Assembly (NCBI RefSeq): GCF_900455735.1
Contig: NZ_UAUI01000009.1
Coordinates: 62,001 to 126,000, forward strand
DNA: 64,000 nucleotides
Reading direction: 5' to 3'
From: Rhodococcus wratislaviensis
GTDB taxonomy: Bacteria > Actinomycetota > Actinomycetes > Mycobacteriales > Mycobacteriaceae
Part shown: piece after piece, positions 1 to 8,017 of the stretch
Position numbering within the stretch: the first letter of the stretch is position 1
Layout of the letters: the number at the start of each line of letters is the position of its first letter
Notes under the pieces: generated by a model
Seen by the model: only the letters and a program-made list of their open reading frames with translations
The model's database searches: none
What the model was told of the DNA's origin: nothing
Made by a program: the position numbers and the translations under genes

Positions 1-1836
1 CCGCTCCACCGGGCTGGGGTGTGGTCGGCGGAATCCACGCCGCCGCCGGAGTCGATAGCCGGTCTCTTTCCGGACAGTCCCACGCAGTGCGTGCGCCGCG
101 GTCCCGGTGTCGAACGGTCGCTCGCCCGCGCGGTGTCCGCCGGAGCCATCGCGATCTGCGACGTCGAGACCGACGAGGATCTCGACTCGATCGTCCACGC
201 CTGCCGGGCAATCCCCGGAGTGCGACTGGTCGGGACTTCCGCCCTCGCGGCGGCGGTGGCACGCACGCTGCCGCTCCGGCACGTCCCCACCACGGCGGCC
301 AGGCGGGCGGAATCCGTCCTGATCGTCGTCGGGACCGCAGAACCCGTTGCCGTGCAACAGGTTGCGTCGCTGGTCGCCGACGGTGTGCGGCACGTGCCGG
401 TCGACGCGACGCAACTTCTCCGCGGCGATGTGGACACGACACCACTGCGGCACGTTCTCGACGACGGGCCTACGGTCGTGACGGTCTCCGGCGCCGTGGA
501 GCCGTCGAATGGCCGGGCGTTGTCGGCGGCGCTCGGACGGCTGGTCGCGGCCCTGGAGAACGACCGCCGAGCCGACCTCGTGCTCACCGGCGGTGAGACG
601 GCCCGCGCCGTCGTCGACGCGCTGGGGATCACGTCGCTTCGACCGGTCCACGAAGTGCACCACGGCGCCGTCGCCTCCCTGGCGTCCGACGGACGGCGAG
701 TCGTCACGCGGCCCGGCAGCTTCGGCGACCCGACTAGTCTCTCCGCGATCGCGGCCTACCTGCGCGGCGCTCAGCCGCCCACCCATACCCCCACACAGCG
801 AGGACCTCACATGACAGCGTCAACTGATACCGCGAACCTTCCCGTCGTCGCCGTCACCATGGGCGACGGCGCCGGAATCGGCCCCGAGGTGATCGTTCCC
901 GCCTTGCTGGACGAGGCCACCCGGTCCTGGTGCACGCCGGTCGTCATCGGCGACGCGAAGCGGCTTCGTCTCGCGGCGAATGTGCTCGGCATCGACGTCG
1001 ACATCGTGACCGTCGAGTCGGTCGCGGACGCGCAGTCGGTACCCGGGCGCGTCAACGTCATCGATCTCGACCTCCTTCCCGACGACCTGCCGTGGGGTGA
1101 ACTGTCGCCGGTCGCCGGTCACGCGGCGTACGAGTACATTCGCGTCGCCAGCGAACTCGCGGTGCGCGGGGAGGTGCAGGCCATCTGCACGGCCCCGCTC
1201 AACAAGGAGGCGCTGCATGCCGCCGGCCACATCTTCCCGGGCCACACGGAACTTCTCGCGCACCTCACCGGCACCGAGGAGGTGTCGATGATGCTGTCGA
1301 CGCCGAAGCTGAAGGTGATCCACGTGACCACCCACATCGGACTGCTCGACGCCGTCGCGAAGATCGAACCCGGACTCGTCGAGCGGACGATCCGGCGCGG
1401 GCACGACGCGCTGGTGCGCTCCGGAATCCCGGAGCCGAAGATCGGGGTCTGCGGCATCAACCCGCACGCCGGGGAGCACGGGCTGTTCGGCTACGGAGAA
1501 GAAGAACAGAAGATCATTCCCGCGGTCGAGGTGCTGAAGGCGGACGGCATCGACGTCCACGGTCCGTTGCCTGCGGATACCGCATTCTTCCTCGCGGGAC
1601 GCGGGGACTACGACCTCATCGTGGCGATGTATCACGACCAGGGGCACGGGCCGGTCAAGGTCCTCGGCATCGAGGCGGGGGTCAACATCACGGTGGGACT
1701 GCCCGTCATCCGGACCTCCGTCGACCACGGCACCGCCTTCGACATCGCAGGCAAGGGTATTGCGGAGGCCGGTAGTATGGTCGAAGCTCTTCGTCAGGCT
1801 GCCGAATTGGCAACCAGCACAGCGGTTGTGAAGTAG
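1..1836 (+). CDS. Four-carbon acid-sugar kinase (DUF1537) C-terminal part continuous with PdxA2-type dehydrogenase; 5' partial
   Basis: The reading frame is open from base 1 to the stop at 1836, so the gene begins outside the window. The first ~260 codons resemble the C-terminal nucleotide-binding half of DUF1537 acid-sugar kinases (LTGGETA, then a GSFGDP motif near 712). From 811 the protein is a full-length 4-hydroxythreonine-4-phosphate dehydrogenase family member, with MGDGAGIGPE at the start and metal-site histidines in FPGHTELL, NPHAGEHG and MYHDQGHG. In known acid-sugar pathways the kinase phosphorylates a C4 acid (threonate/erythronate type) and PdxA2 oxidises the 4-phospho acid. No stop separates the halves. 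The linker (GAQPPTHTPTQRGPH) is encoded by DNA that contains an RBS-like GAGGACC just before ATG 811, so PdxA2 may also be made separately. Fusion is the literal reading; separate translation is the alternative. The substrate is inferred. Confidence 0.82.
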   Translation, partial: PLHRAGVWSAESTPPPESIAGLFPDSPTQCVRRGPGVERSLARAVSAGAIAICDVETDEDLDSIVHACRAIPGVRLVGTSALAAAVARTLPLRHVPTTAARRAESVLIVVGTAEPVAVQQVASLVADGVRHVPVDATQLLRGDVDTTPLRHVLDDGPTVVTVSGAVEPSNGRALSAALGRLVAALENDRRADLVLTGGETARAVVDALGITSLRPVHEVHHGAVASLASDGRRVVTRPGSFGDPTSLSAIAAYLRGAQPPTHTPTQRGPHMTASTDTANLPVVAVTMGDGAGIGPEVIVPALLDEATRSWCTPVVIGDAKRLRLAANVLGIDVDIVTVESVADAQSVPGRVNVIDLDLLPDDLPWGELSPVAGHAAYEYIRVASELAVRGEVQAICTAPLNKEALHAAGHIFPGHTELLAHLTGTEEVSMMLSTPKLKVIHVTTHIGLLDAVAKIEPGLVERTIRRGHDALVRSGIPEPKIGVCGINPHAGEHGLFGYGEEEQKIIPAVEVLKADGIDVHGPLPADTAFFLAGRGDYDLIVAMYHDQGHGPVKVLGIEAGVNITVGLPVIRTSVDHGTAFDIAGKGIAEAGSMVEALRQAAELATSTAVVK

Positions 1837-1847
1837 GGGGACGAAAC

Positions 1848-2615
1848 ATGGCGGTTCGCGAGTCGGAAGCACGCCGATCCGAGATCGTGCGACTGGCCCG
1901 CTCGAGCGGGTTGGCGAGTGTCGACGACCTGTCGGCGCAATTCGGTGTCACCGCCTCCACCATCCGGCGGGACCTGAGCCAGCTCACGTCCCAGGGTCTG
2001 ATCGCCCGGACCTACGGTGGGGCGATCGCCCTCGACCCCCAGCAGGAATCGTCACTCCGCCAGCGCGCGCTCGAGGGATTCGACGCGAAGCGTGCGATCG
2101 CGGAATGGGCCGCCAACCAGGTTCGGCCGGGCGAGACGATCCTTCTCGACGCCGGCACCACCGTGGGCGCGATGGGGGAGTTCCTACGCGACATCGACGA
2201 CATCACCGTCATCGCTGCGGGCCTGACCGCCCTCGAATCGCTCGCCGACGCGGACTCCGTGCGCGTCGAGTGCATCGGCGGAACACTCCGGCACCTCAGC
2301 CAGGGGTTCGTCGGGCCGTTGGCCGAGGCCACGCTCCAACGAGTCACCTTCGATCGCGCGTTTCTCGGCGCGGACGCCGTCACCGCGGATCTGGGGATCT
2401 GTGAAGCAGAACTGGAACAGACGCGCCTCAAGGAGATCATGATCGCCCGTGCCGACGAGGTGTACGTGCTCGCGCACGCGGCGAAGCTCGGGCAGCGCCC
2501 CTTCCACGCCTGGGCACCGATCCCGCCGGGAACCACGATCGTCACCGACGCCTCGGCCGCGACCGGTGAGACGGCGCCTTTCGAAGCCGCGGGGATGCGG
2601 GTCGTGCGCGTCTGA
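1848..2615 (+). CDS. DeoR/GlpR-family transcriptional regulator
   Basis: A 255-residue protein starting 11 bases after the kinase/PdxA2 stop, with a purine-rich GGGGGACG before the ATG. Residues ~8-60 form the DeoR winged helix (RSEIVRLAR, VTASTIRRDLSQL, ARTYGGA). The C-terminal two thirds is the DeoR sensor domain that binds sugar phosphates in this family, with a DAGTTVGAM phosphate loop and an FLGADAV segment. Sitting last in the same transcription unit as the acid-sugar genes, it is most likely their local repressor, released by a phosphorylated intermediate. The inducer cannot be read from sequence. Confidence 0.9.
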   Translation: MAVRESEARRSEIVRLARSSGLASVDDLSAQFGVTASTIRRDLSQLTSQGLIARTYGGAIALDPQQESSLRQRALEGFDAKRAIAEWAANQVRPGETILLDAGTTVGAMGEFLRDIDDITVIAAGLTALESLADADSVRVECIGGTLRHLSQGFVGPLAEATLQRVTFDRAFLGADAVTADLGICEAELEQTRLKEIMIARADEVYVLAHAAKLGQRPFHAWAPIPPGTTIVTDASAATGETAPFEAAGMRVVRV

Positions 2616-2632
2616 GGAAGGGCGACGGGGAC

Positions 2633-3133
2633 TTACCGCTGGTCCTTCTTCGCTTGCCGTCGTGCGCCTGCGGCGATAGTGGATGCTTCGAACTTCTTGC
2701 GGCCGGAGGATTTCCGGGTGGCGTCGACGCGTGCCTTGCCGGACGAGGCGACCTTTCCGTCGCTGTCGCCGAGCTCGCTGAAGGATGGGGCGTCGCTGCG
2801 GGCGCGGGCGAGTCGCGCGTCCTTCAAGTCCCGAGCGCTGGCGCGGGCCGCCGTCGCCAATTGGCCGCTCACCCTGCTCAGCGCTGCCTCGAAGACCTCC
2901 ACCTTGTCGGCATTGCGCTTGTTTGCCGCCTTACCGGCCCCACGCGCACCCTTGTCCGCGACCTTCGCCGCGCCTTCTTGGCGGTACAGCTTGACGTGCT
3001 TGTTGCGGGCACGGCGAACTCGGGTGTGCAATTTGATCAGCTTGTCCTCGTCCAAGTCGGCCATCTGTGCCTTCTTGGTCTCGCGGATCAGGACGAACTC
3101 GTCTTCGGACAGTGAGTTCAGGATCTTCTTCAT
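2633..3133 (-). CDS. Conserved basic hypothetical protein, Lys/Arg/Ala-rich
   Basis: A 166-residue protein, convergent with the DeoR gene, 17 bases apart. I recognise no named family. Residues 1-60 look like a folded helical segment (LSEDEFVLIRETKK, LDEDKLIKLHTRVRRARNKH). The remainder is strongly basic and low-complexity, with runs such as KGARGAGKAANKR and RKSSGRKK, ending AKKDQR. There is no signal peptide, membrane segment or cysteine. The composition suggests a nucleic-acid-associated protein, but that is a guess from charge alone. The antisense frames here are also open, so the strand call rests on the coherent start, the balanced N-terminus and resemblance to lysine-rich actinobacterial proteins. 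Confidence 0.6.
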   Translation of the reverse strand: MKKILNSLSEDEFVLIRETKKAQMADLDEDKLIKLHTRVRRARNKHVKLYRQEGAAKVADKGARGAGKAANKRNADKVEVFEAALSRVSGQLATAARASARDLKDARLARARSDAPSFSELGDSDGKVASSGKARVDATRKSSGRKKFEASTIAAGARRQAKKDQR

Positions 3134-3169
3134 GTCTGCTCCGATCCGGCCACAGGCCGTGAGTTGTAG

Positions 3170-3979
3170 TCATGGTAACTGGGAAACGTTCGTGCCGGTC
3201 CGTTTCCGTGAGGTCGAGGTCGCTTGCCGAAACAGGCGCTGATTGGTCTGTGCAAGTTGCCATTCCGTTTGCGCGCCCAACCGGTCCACCCGATCCGGGT
3301 CGAGGCGGTCGCACACGAAATCCCAGTGCACCGCCACCCGGTCGCCCACAGTGAGGTCGTTCACGAAAGTTCCGTCGGGAACGCGGTAGTCGGCCGGGTC
3401 GTCCTGTTCGGGCCCGAGGGACAGCCGGCTTCCGTCCCAGGACAAACGGCGGGATCGGACGACGGCACGGTCGGTGTCGAGACCGACCACCTCACCCCAG
3501 CGGATGCGGCACGAGTCGAGAACCTGCAGCGGCTGAGGCATTCCGGTGTCCAGTAGCCGCGACCACGGATACACGCCGAACACGTGAAAGTTGTGGGTGG
3601 GCGCCGCCTCACCCAGCAGGTCCTCGGTGAGGTGCTTCCAGTAGTGTCCGGCCTGAGACGCGAGGCGGGCGAGCAGTGCCGCGCCGAACTCGGCCCGATC
3701 GATGCGGTCGGAGAGTTCGCCCGAGGTCCAGTAGGCTCGAACGACCCTCTCGTCCAAGGGGTCCGGGATTCCGGCGAGCTGGGCGATCACCTCCTGGTAC
3801 GGCCAGGCGCCGCTGAACTGCTTCGCCAGCACTACCACGTCGGTGTCCGGCGCCGCACCGCACGCGACCGCCTGCAGTCGCTCCGAACCGGGAGGGCCGC
3901 AGTAGCCCAGGGCATTCGGGGCGTGCGCATACTGCGCGAACACGCGGTGCCCGGACGGCATCCTGTGTTCGCGCCGCAT
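3170..3979 (-). CDS. DUF6390-type protein, last gene of the hyp operon
   Basis: About 269 residues from the ATG at 3979; a GTG three bases earlier is an alternative start. It begins 6 bases after the hypD stop and so closes the leftward hyp operon. The N-terminus (FAQYAHAPNALGYCGPP) and a later FHVFGVYPWSRLL segment fit the DUF6390 proteins I recall beside actinobacterial hydrogenase maturation genes. No catalytic motif is evident. The biochemical role is unknown; a helper role in maturation or regulation of a [NiFe]-hydrogenase is inferred only from its fixed place after hypD. No transmembrane segment or signal peptide is visible. Confidence 0.7.
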   Translation of the reverse strand: MRREHRMPSGHRVFAQYAHAPNALGYCGPPGSERLQAVACGAAPDTDVVVLAKQFSGAWPYQEVIAQLAGIPDPLDERVVRAYWTSGELSDRIDRAEFGAALLARLASQAGHYWKHLTEDLLGEAAPTHNFHVFGVYPWSRLLDTGMPQPLQVLDSCRIRWGEVVGLDTDRAVVRSRRLSWDGSRLSLGPEQDDPADYRVPDGTFVNDLTVGDRVAVHWDFVCDRLDPDRVDRLGAQTEWQLAQTNQRLFRQATSTSRKRTGTNVSQLP

Positions 3980-3985
3980 CACCGG

Positions 3986-5113
3986 TCAGCCTCGCTGACC
4001 CAGCAATTGGGCCGTCTCGCGGTGGAGTCGGCCGAAGTTGTAGTACGCGGCGCACGCACCCTCGGGGGACACCATGCACGTGCCGATCGGCGTCTCCGGA
4101 GTGCAGGCCGTCCCGAAGACCTTGCATTCCCACGGTTTGATGACACCCTTGAGAACCTCACCGCACTGGCACGCCTTCGGATCCGCCACCCGCACACCCG
4201 GCATCGAGAACTTCTCCTCGGCGTCGAACTCGGCGTAGTTCCGGTGGACCTTGAGCGCGCTCTGCGAGATGAAACCGAGTCCGCGCCACTCGAAGTGCGG
4301 GCGCAGTTCGAACGTCTCGGCCATCAGCTTCAGCGCCTGCACGTTGCCCTCCGCGCGCACCACCCGCTTGTACTGGTTCTCGATCTCGCAGCGGCCCTCC
4401 CGGATCTGCTGAAGCAGCATGTGTACCGACGCGAGGATGTCGAGTGGCTCGAAACCCGCGACCACCATCGGTTTGCCGTACACCTCGGACACGAACCGGT
4501 ACGGGCGCAACCCCACCACGGTGGACACGTGGCCCGGTCCGAGGAAGCCCGACAACCGCAGGTCGGGCGACTCGAGGATCGCCTTGATCGGCGGCACGAT
4601 CGTGACGTGGTTGCAGAACACACTGAAGTTCTTCACGCCCAGCGCCCGCGCGCGCACCAACGTCACCGCGGTGGACGGAGCCGTCGTCTCGAACCCGACG
4701 GCGAAAAACACCACCTGGTGGTCGGGATTGTCGAGCGCCACCTTGAGCGCGTCCAGCGGCGAGTACACGAAGCGGACGTCCGCGCCGCGGGCCTTGGCCT
4801 CGATGAGATTGCCCTTGGATCCGGGCACCCGCATCATGTCGCCGAACGTCGTGAAGATGACGCCGGGCTGTTCGGCCAGCCACATGGCGTCGTCGACGCG
4901 GCCCATGGGGATGACGCACACCGGACATCCCGGTCCGTGCACCAGTTCGACCGACTCCGGCAGGAGATGCTCGATGCCGTGCCGGTAGATGGTGTGGGTG
5001 TGGCCGCCGCACACCTCCATGAACTTGAACTCGTCGCCACGGGCCAGTTCGGTGATGGATTTGACCAGGGCGCGAGCCGCCGCCGGGTCCCGGAATTCGT
5101 CGACGAACTTCAT
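3986..5113 (-). CDS. hypD: Hydrogenase maturation factor HypD
   Basis: A 375-residue protein of normal HypD length. HypD is the iron-sulfur scaffold on which, with HypC, the Fe(CN)2CO group is built for the [NiFe] active site. The family's signature cysteine motifs are all present: CGGHTHT near residue 40, GPGCPVC near 65, and a C-terminal cluster that includes ACQCGEVLKG and FGTACTPETPIGTC, the likely [4Fe-4S] ligands. It follows hypC by 25 bases and is followed closely by the DUF6390 gene. It would act in the cytoplasm. Function is assigned with high confidence from the motifs. Confidence 0.97.
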   Translation of the reverse strand: MKFVDEFRDPAAARALVKSITELARGDEFKFMEVCGGHTHTIYRHGIEHLLPESVELVHGPGCPVCVIPMGRVDDAMWLAEQPGVIFTTFGDMMRVPGSKGNLIEAKARGADVRFVYSPLDALKVALDNPDHQVVFFAVGFETTAPSTAVTLVRARALGVKNFSVFCNHVTIVPPIKAILESPDLRLSGFLGPGHVSTVVGLRPYRFVSEVYGKPMVVAGFEPLDILASVHMLLQQIREGRCEIENQYKRVVRAEGNVQALKLMAETFELRPHFEWRGLGFISQSALKVHRNYAEFDAEEKFSMPGVRVADPKACQCGEVLKGVIKPWECKVFGTACTPETPIGTCMVSPEGACAAYYNFGRLHRETAQLLGQRG

Positions 5114-5138
5114 CCCTGTTACCTCGTTCTTGCTGTTG

Positions 5139-5411
5139 TCACGCGATTTCGGACGAGTTGAACGCGTCGATCTCGTTCACGTAGTCGGCGCCCATCTTCT
5201 GCACCTGATCCAACGTCAGCTGCGCCTCGATCTCGTCGATCTTCGCCATTGCGAAACCGACGTGCACGAGCACCCAGTCACCGACGACGAGACCTTCTTC
5301 GGCGAGCAGTCGCACACTGATCGTTCTCTGGACGCCGTTCACGTCCACCTTGGCCAGATGCTGTTCGGCGTCGACGATGTCGACCACCTGACCGGGTATC
5401 CCCAGACACAT
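5139..5411 (-). CDS. hypC: Hydrogenase maturation chaperone HypC
   Basis: A 90-residue protein starting MCLGIPGQVV, the canonical HypC N-terminus. Cys2, exposed after removal of Met1, holds the iron complex between HypD and the large subunit. The VGDWVLVHVGFAM segment is the second family signature. It lies 26 bases after hypE and 25 before hypD. A second HypC-like domain is encoded upstream as a fusion (7224-7973), so this is the stand-alone copy with the conventional architecture. Confidence 0.96.
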   Translation of the reverse strand: MCLGIPGQVVDIVDAEQHLAKVDVNGVQRTISVRLLAEEGLVVGDWVLVHVGFAMAKIDEIEAQLTLDQVQKMGADYVNEIDAFNSSEIA

Positions 5412-5437
5412 CGTGGTTCTCCTTCTCGGGCTGTTCT

Positions 5438-6538
5438 TCAGCAGATTCGGGGAAGCGGGTCGCCGACGAGCATGTCGACGATCCGGCTGCCGCCGAACGA
5501 GGTTCGCAGTGCGACGATGCCCGGCGGTTCGGCCAGGATCTCGCCGACCACGGTGGCATCGGCTCCCCGCGGGTGGGCTCGCATCGCCGCGACGGCCGCA
5601 TCCGCCTCGTCCGCCGCGACGATGGCGACGAACTTGCCCTCGTTCGCGACGTACAGCGGGTCGATGCCGAGCATGTCGCAGGCGCCCAGCACCTGCGGCT
5701 CGATGGGCAGGGACTGCTCGTCCACGATCACGGCGAGCTGGCAGGCGTGAGCGAGTTCGTTGCACACGGTGCCGACGCCGCCGCGGGTGGCGTCCCGCAT
5801 CCACCGCGTCGACGGGGCCGCGTCCAGCAGCGTCTCCACCAGCGAGTTCACCGGGGCCGTGTCGGAAGCGATGTCGGCCTCGATGGCCAGGTCACCGCGG
5901 GCGAGCATCACCGCCATGCCGTGTTCGCCGATGGTGCCCGACAACAGCACCTTGTCGCCCGCACGCACGAGATCGGCCGACAGCCGCCTGCCCTCCGGGA
6001 TGACACCGACACCGGCGGTGGAGATGTAGACGCCGTCGGCGGCGCCCTTGCCGACGACCTTGGTGTCGCCGGTGACGATCTGCACTCCGGACAGGACGGC
6101 CGCCTCGCTCATGTCGGCGACGATCTCCCGCAGTTCGGCGATCGGGAAACCCTCCTCGATGACGAACGCCGCCGACAACCACCGGGGGCGCGCACCGGAC
6201 ACGGCGAGGTCGTTGACGGTCCCGTGCACCGCGAGATGCCCGATGGAACCGCCGGGAAAACGCAGCGGCTGGACCACGTACGAGTCGGTGGAGAACGCGA
6301 GCCGCTCACCCGAGGGCATTGTGAGCGCGGCCGCGTCACCGAGTTGCTCGAGTTCCTCGTTGCGGAACGCCTCGACGAACACCGCGTCGACGAGGGCCGC
6401 CGACGACTTCCCGCCCGCACCGTGAGCGAGGGTCACCACCTCGTCCAGCAGCCGCGGCCGGCGTTGCCGGAACTTGTCGATCCGCTCGAGGACCCGGTCT
6501 TCGCGTTCCGCCGAGGTGGCCGGTTCGGTGGTGCTCAT
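5438..6538 (-). CDS. hypE: Hydrogenase maturation carbamoyl dehydratase HypE
   Basis: A 366-residue PurM/AIR-synthase-fold protein. HypE dehydrates the carbamoyl group delivered by HypF to a thiocyanate on its own C-terminal cysteine, supplying CN to the active-site iron. The sequence ends PLPRIC, so the essential terminal Cys is intact. ATP-site motifs include LAHGAGGKSS near residue 40 and TVNDLAVSGA near 105. The start overlaps the stop of the upstream SIS gene by four bases, indicating translational coupling. An N-terminal ~30-residue extension rich in Glu/Arg precedes the usual HypE start. Confidence 0.96.
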   Translation of the reverse strand: MSTTEPATSAEREDRVLERIDKFRQRRPRLLDEVVTLAHGAGGKSSAALVDAVFVEAFRNEELEQLGDAAALTMPSGERLAFSTDSYVVQPLRFPGGSIGHLAVHGTVNDLAVSGARPRWLSAAFVIEEGFPIAELREIVADMSEAAVLSGVQIVTGDTKVVGKGAADGVYISTAGVGVIPEGRRLSADLVRAGDKVLLSGTIGEHGMAVMLARGDLAIEADIASDTAPVNSLVETLLDAAPSTRWMRDATRGGVGTVCNELAHACQLAVIVDEQSLPIEPQVLGACDMLGIDPLYVANEGKFVAIVAADEADAAVAAMRAHPRGADATVVGEILAEPPGIVALRTSFGGSRIVDMLVGDPLPRIC

Positions 6539-7227
6539 GAAGCCTCCACGGAGTTGGGAGCGGGCCGCGTCATGTGTTCCTGGGCCACCGACCACAGCCG
6601 GTACCCGAGCATCGCGTGGCTCTCCTGGATCCGGTGGATGCTCTGCGAGTGGACGGTGTAGCAGAAGTCGAGTTCGCCGGCGGACGCCATCGCCGCCATC
6701 CGGCCGCCCTCGTGCCCCGCGAACCCGATGGTCAGCAGGCCTCTCTGCTTCGCCTCGGTGAGCGCGGTCATCAGGTCGTCGGAGTTGCCCGACGTCGACA
6801 GTGCGATGGCGACGTCGCGGTCGCGGGCGTGGGCGATGATCTGCCGCTTGAAGATCAGATCGAAGCCGACGTCGTTGCCCAGCGCCGTCACCACGGCCTG
6901 ATCGGCGGCGAGCGACCATGCCGCCACCGGACGCCCGCGCGCGGGACGGCTGAACAGCGATGCCAGCGTGGCGGCGTCGGTAGAACTGCCACCGTTGCCG
7001 AACGTGTAGAGCCGGCCGCCGCGACGGAACCTGTCGGCCATGTCGATCCCGGCAGCGGTCAGTCCGTCGCCGTACTCGTCGAGGGACTCCTTCTGCAGGC
7101 GAGCGCTCTCGGCGGCCTTCCCCCGCGCGGACGCCGCGAGGTCGTCGAGGAGGCTCTGGGCGTCGGTTTCCTCCGAGTCGATGAACGGGTAGAGGAAGCT
7201 GGTGCTCTCCGAGTCGTGCGTCGTCAT
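6535..7227 (-). CDS. SIS-domain (GmhA/phosphoheptose isomerase-like) protein in hyp operon
   Basis: A 230-residue single-SIS-domain protein. The sugar-phosphate-binding motifs are clear: FGNGGSSTDA near residue 70 and ALSTSGNSDDLM near 127, both as in GmhA phosphoheptose isomerases. It overlaps its neighbours by four bases on both sides (the HypC-fusion gene and hypE). Such embedding in a hyp operon argues for a hydrogenase-linked task rather than LPS heptose synthesis, which mycolata do not perform. Similar genes are, as I recall, reported near actinobacterial high-affinity (group 1h/5) hydrogenases, but no reaction is established. The ligand is unknown. Confidence 0.85.
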   Translation of the reverse strand: MTTHDSESTSFLYPFIDSEETDAQSLLDDLAASARGKAAESARLQKESLDEYGDGLTAAGIDMADRFRRGGRLYTFGNGGSSTDAATLASLFSRPARGRPVAAWSLAADQAVVTALGNDVGFDLIFKRQIIAHARDRDVAIALSTSGNSDDLMTALTEAKQRGLLTIGFAGHEGGRMAAMASAGELDFCYTVHSQSIHRIQESHAMLGYRLWSVAQEHMTRPAPNSVEAS

Positions 7228-7973
7228 CGGTTCGCCTCCTGACCTGCGTCGTCGAGTCGGGTGATCGCGGCCCCCGCATGCACCAGCACGAGGTCGTTCG
7301 GCTGGACGTCGCCGAGGATGCTCACGTCCACCCATTCCTCGCCCGCGGCCGTGCGGACCAGGGCGGGCCCCAGCGGTTCGGCCGGCTCGATCACCACCTC
7401 GCCGAGACGACCCTCGTCGCTGCACGTGACGCAGACCGTCTCGTCGCACTCCTCGGCGTCGGGCTTCAGCAGTCCCGAGTGCTCGAAGCAGACATGGGTG
7501 AGTTCCCACAGCAGGTGATACATGAGGACGAACCGCCCGGTGGCCGGCACCATCGGATCCTCCGAGTCGACCCAGAGGATGTGGTTCGCCGCACCGGCCG
7601 GAGGTCGGGGGCCTGCCCCGATCCACAGCGTCATCGCGCCCCACGCCGGTGCGCGGCGCATCGCGTCGACCACGGCGGGCTCGTTCGCCGACGCCACGGC
7701 CAGCAGGATGTCGCCGGGCCTGCTCGCCACCCGTGCCTGCGCCACCGGATCGGGTTCGACGAGTGCCACCGACGGCAGCGCCCGTTTGCCCATGATCACG
7801 GGATGGACGAATTCGACGGCGACGTGGTGGGCGTGCGGCTCCCACTGGGGTGAGATCACCCAGAGCGTCGCGCCGTCATGGAATCTGCGGGCGAGTGACA
7901 ATGCTGCGGCAGCGAGATCCGCAGACAGGTCCGTGTCGACAAGGTGGCCGCCCGCCTCTGCGGTGGTGGTCAT
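7224..7973 (-). CDS. SIS-like domain fused to a HypC-like chaperone domain
   Basis: A 249-residue two-domain protein. Residues ~10-165 resemble a SIS fold (LLAVASANEPAVVDAM, TLWIGAGPRP). Residues ~185-245 are HypC/HupF-like (CVTCSDEGRLGEVV, then DVQPNDLVLVHAG). In ordinary HypC the key cysteine is residue 2; here the corresponding cysteine is internal, in a CVTCSD motif, so it cannot be an N-terminal residue. It starts 44 bases after hypF and overlaps the next SIS gene by four bases. It probably works with the maturation complex, perhaps as an alternative iron-group carrier or as a regulator. Function beyond the domain call is inference. Confidence 0.85.
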   Translation of the reverse strand: MTTTAEAGGHLVDTDLSADLAAAALSLARRFHDGATLWVISPQWEPHAHHVAVEFVHPVIMGKRALPSVALVEPDPVAQARVASRPGDILLAVASANEPAVVDAMRRAPAWGAMTLWIGAGPRPPAGAANHILWVDSEDPMVPATGRFVLMYHLLWELTHVCFEHSGLLKPDAEECDETVCVTCSDEGRLGEVVIEPAEPLGPALVRTAAGEEWVDVSILGDVQPNDLVLVHAGAAITRLDDAGQEANR

Positions 7974-8017
7974 TCACTAGCTCCCGTCCCGGACCGGCCG
8001 GTCGGGGGCTGCCGACG

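Noticed and set aside
811..811. Treating PdxA2 as a wholly separate gene ending the kinase before it
   Set aside because: No stop codon exists in the kinase frame before 1836, so the sequence as given encodes one continuous protein. The internal start is noted as an alternative only.
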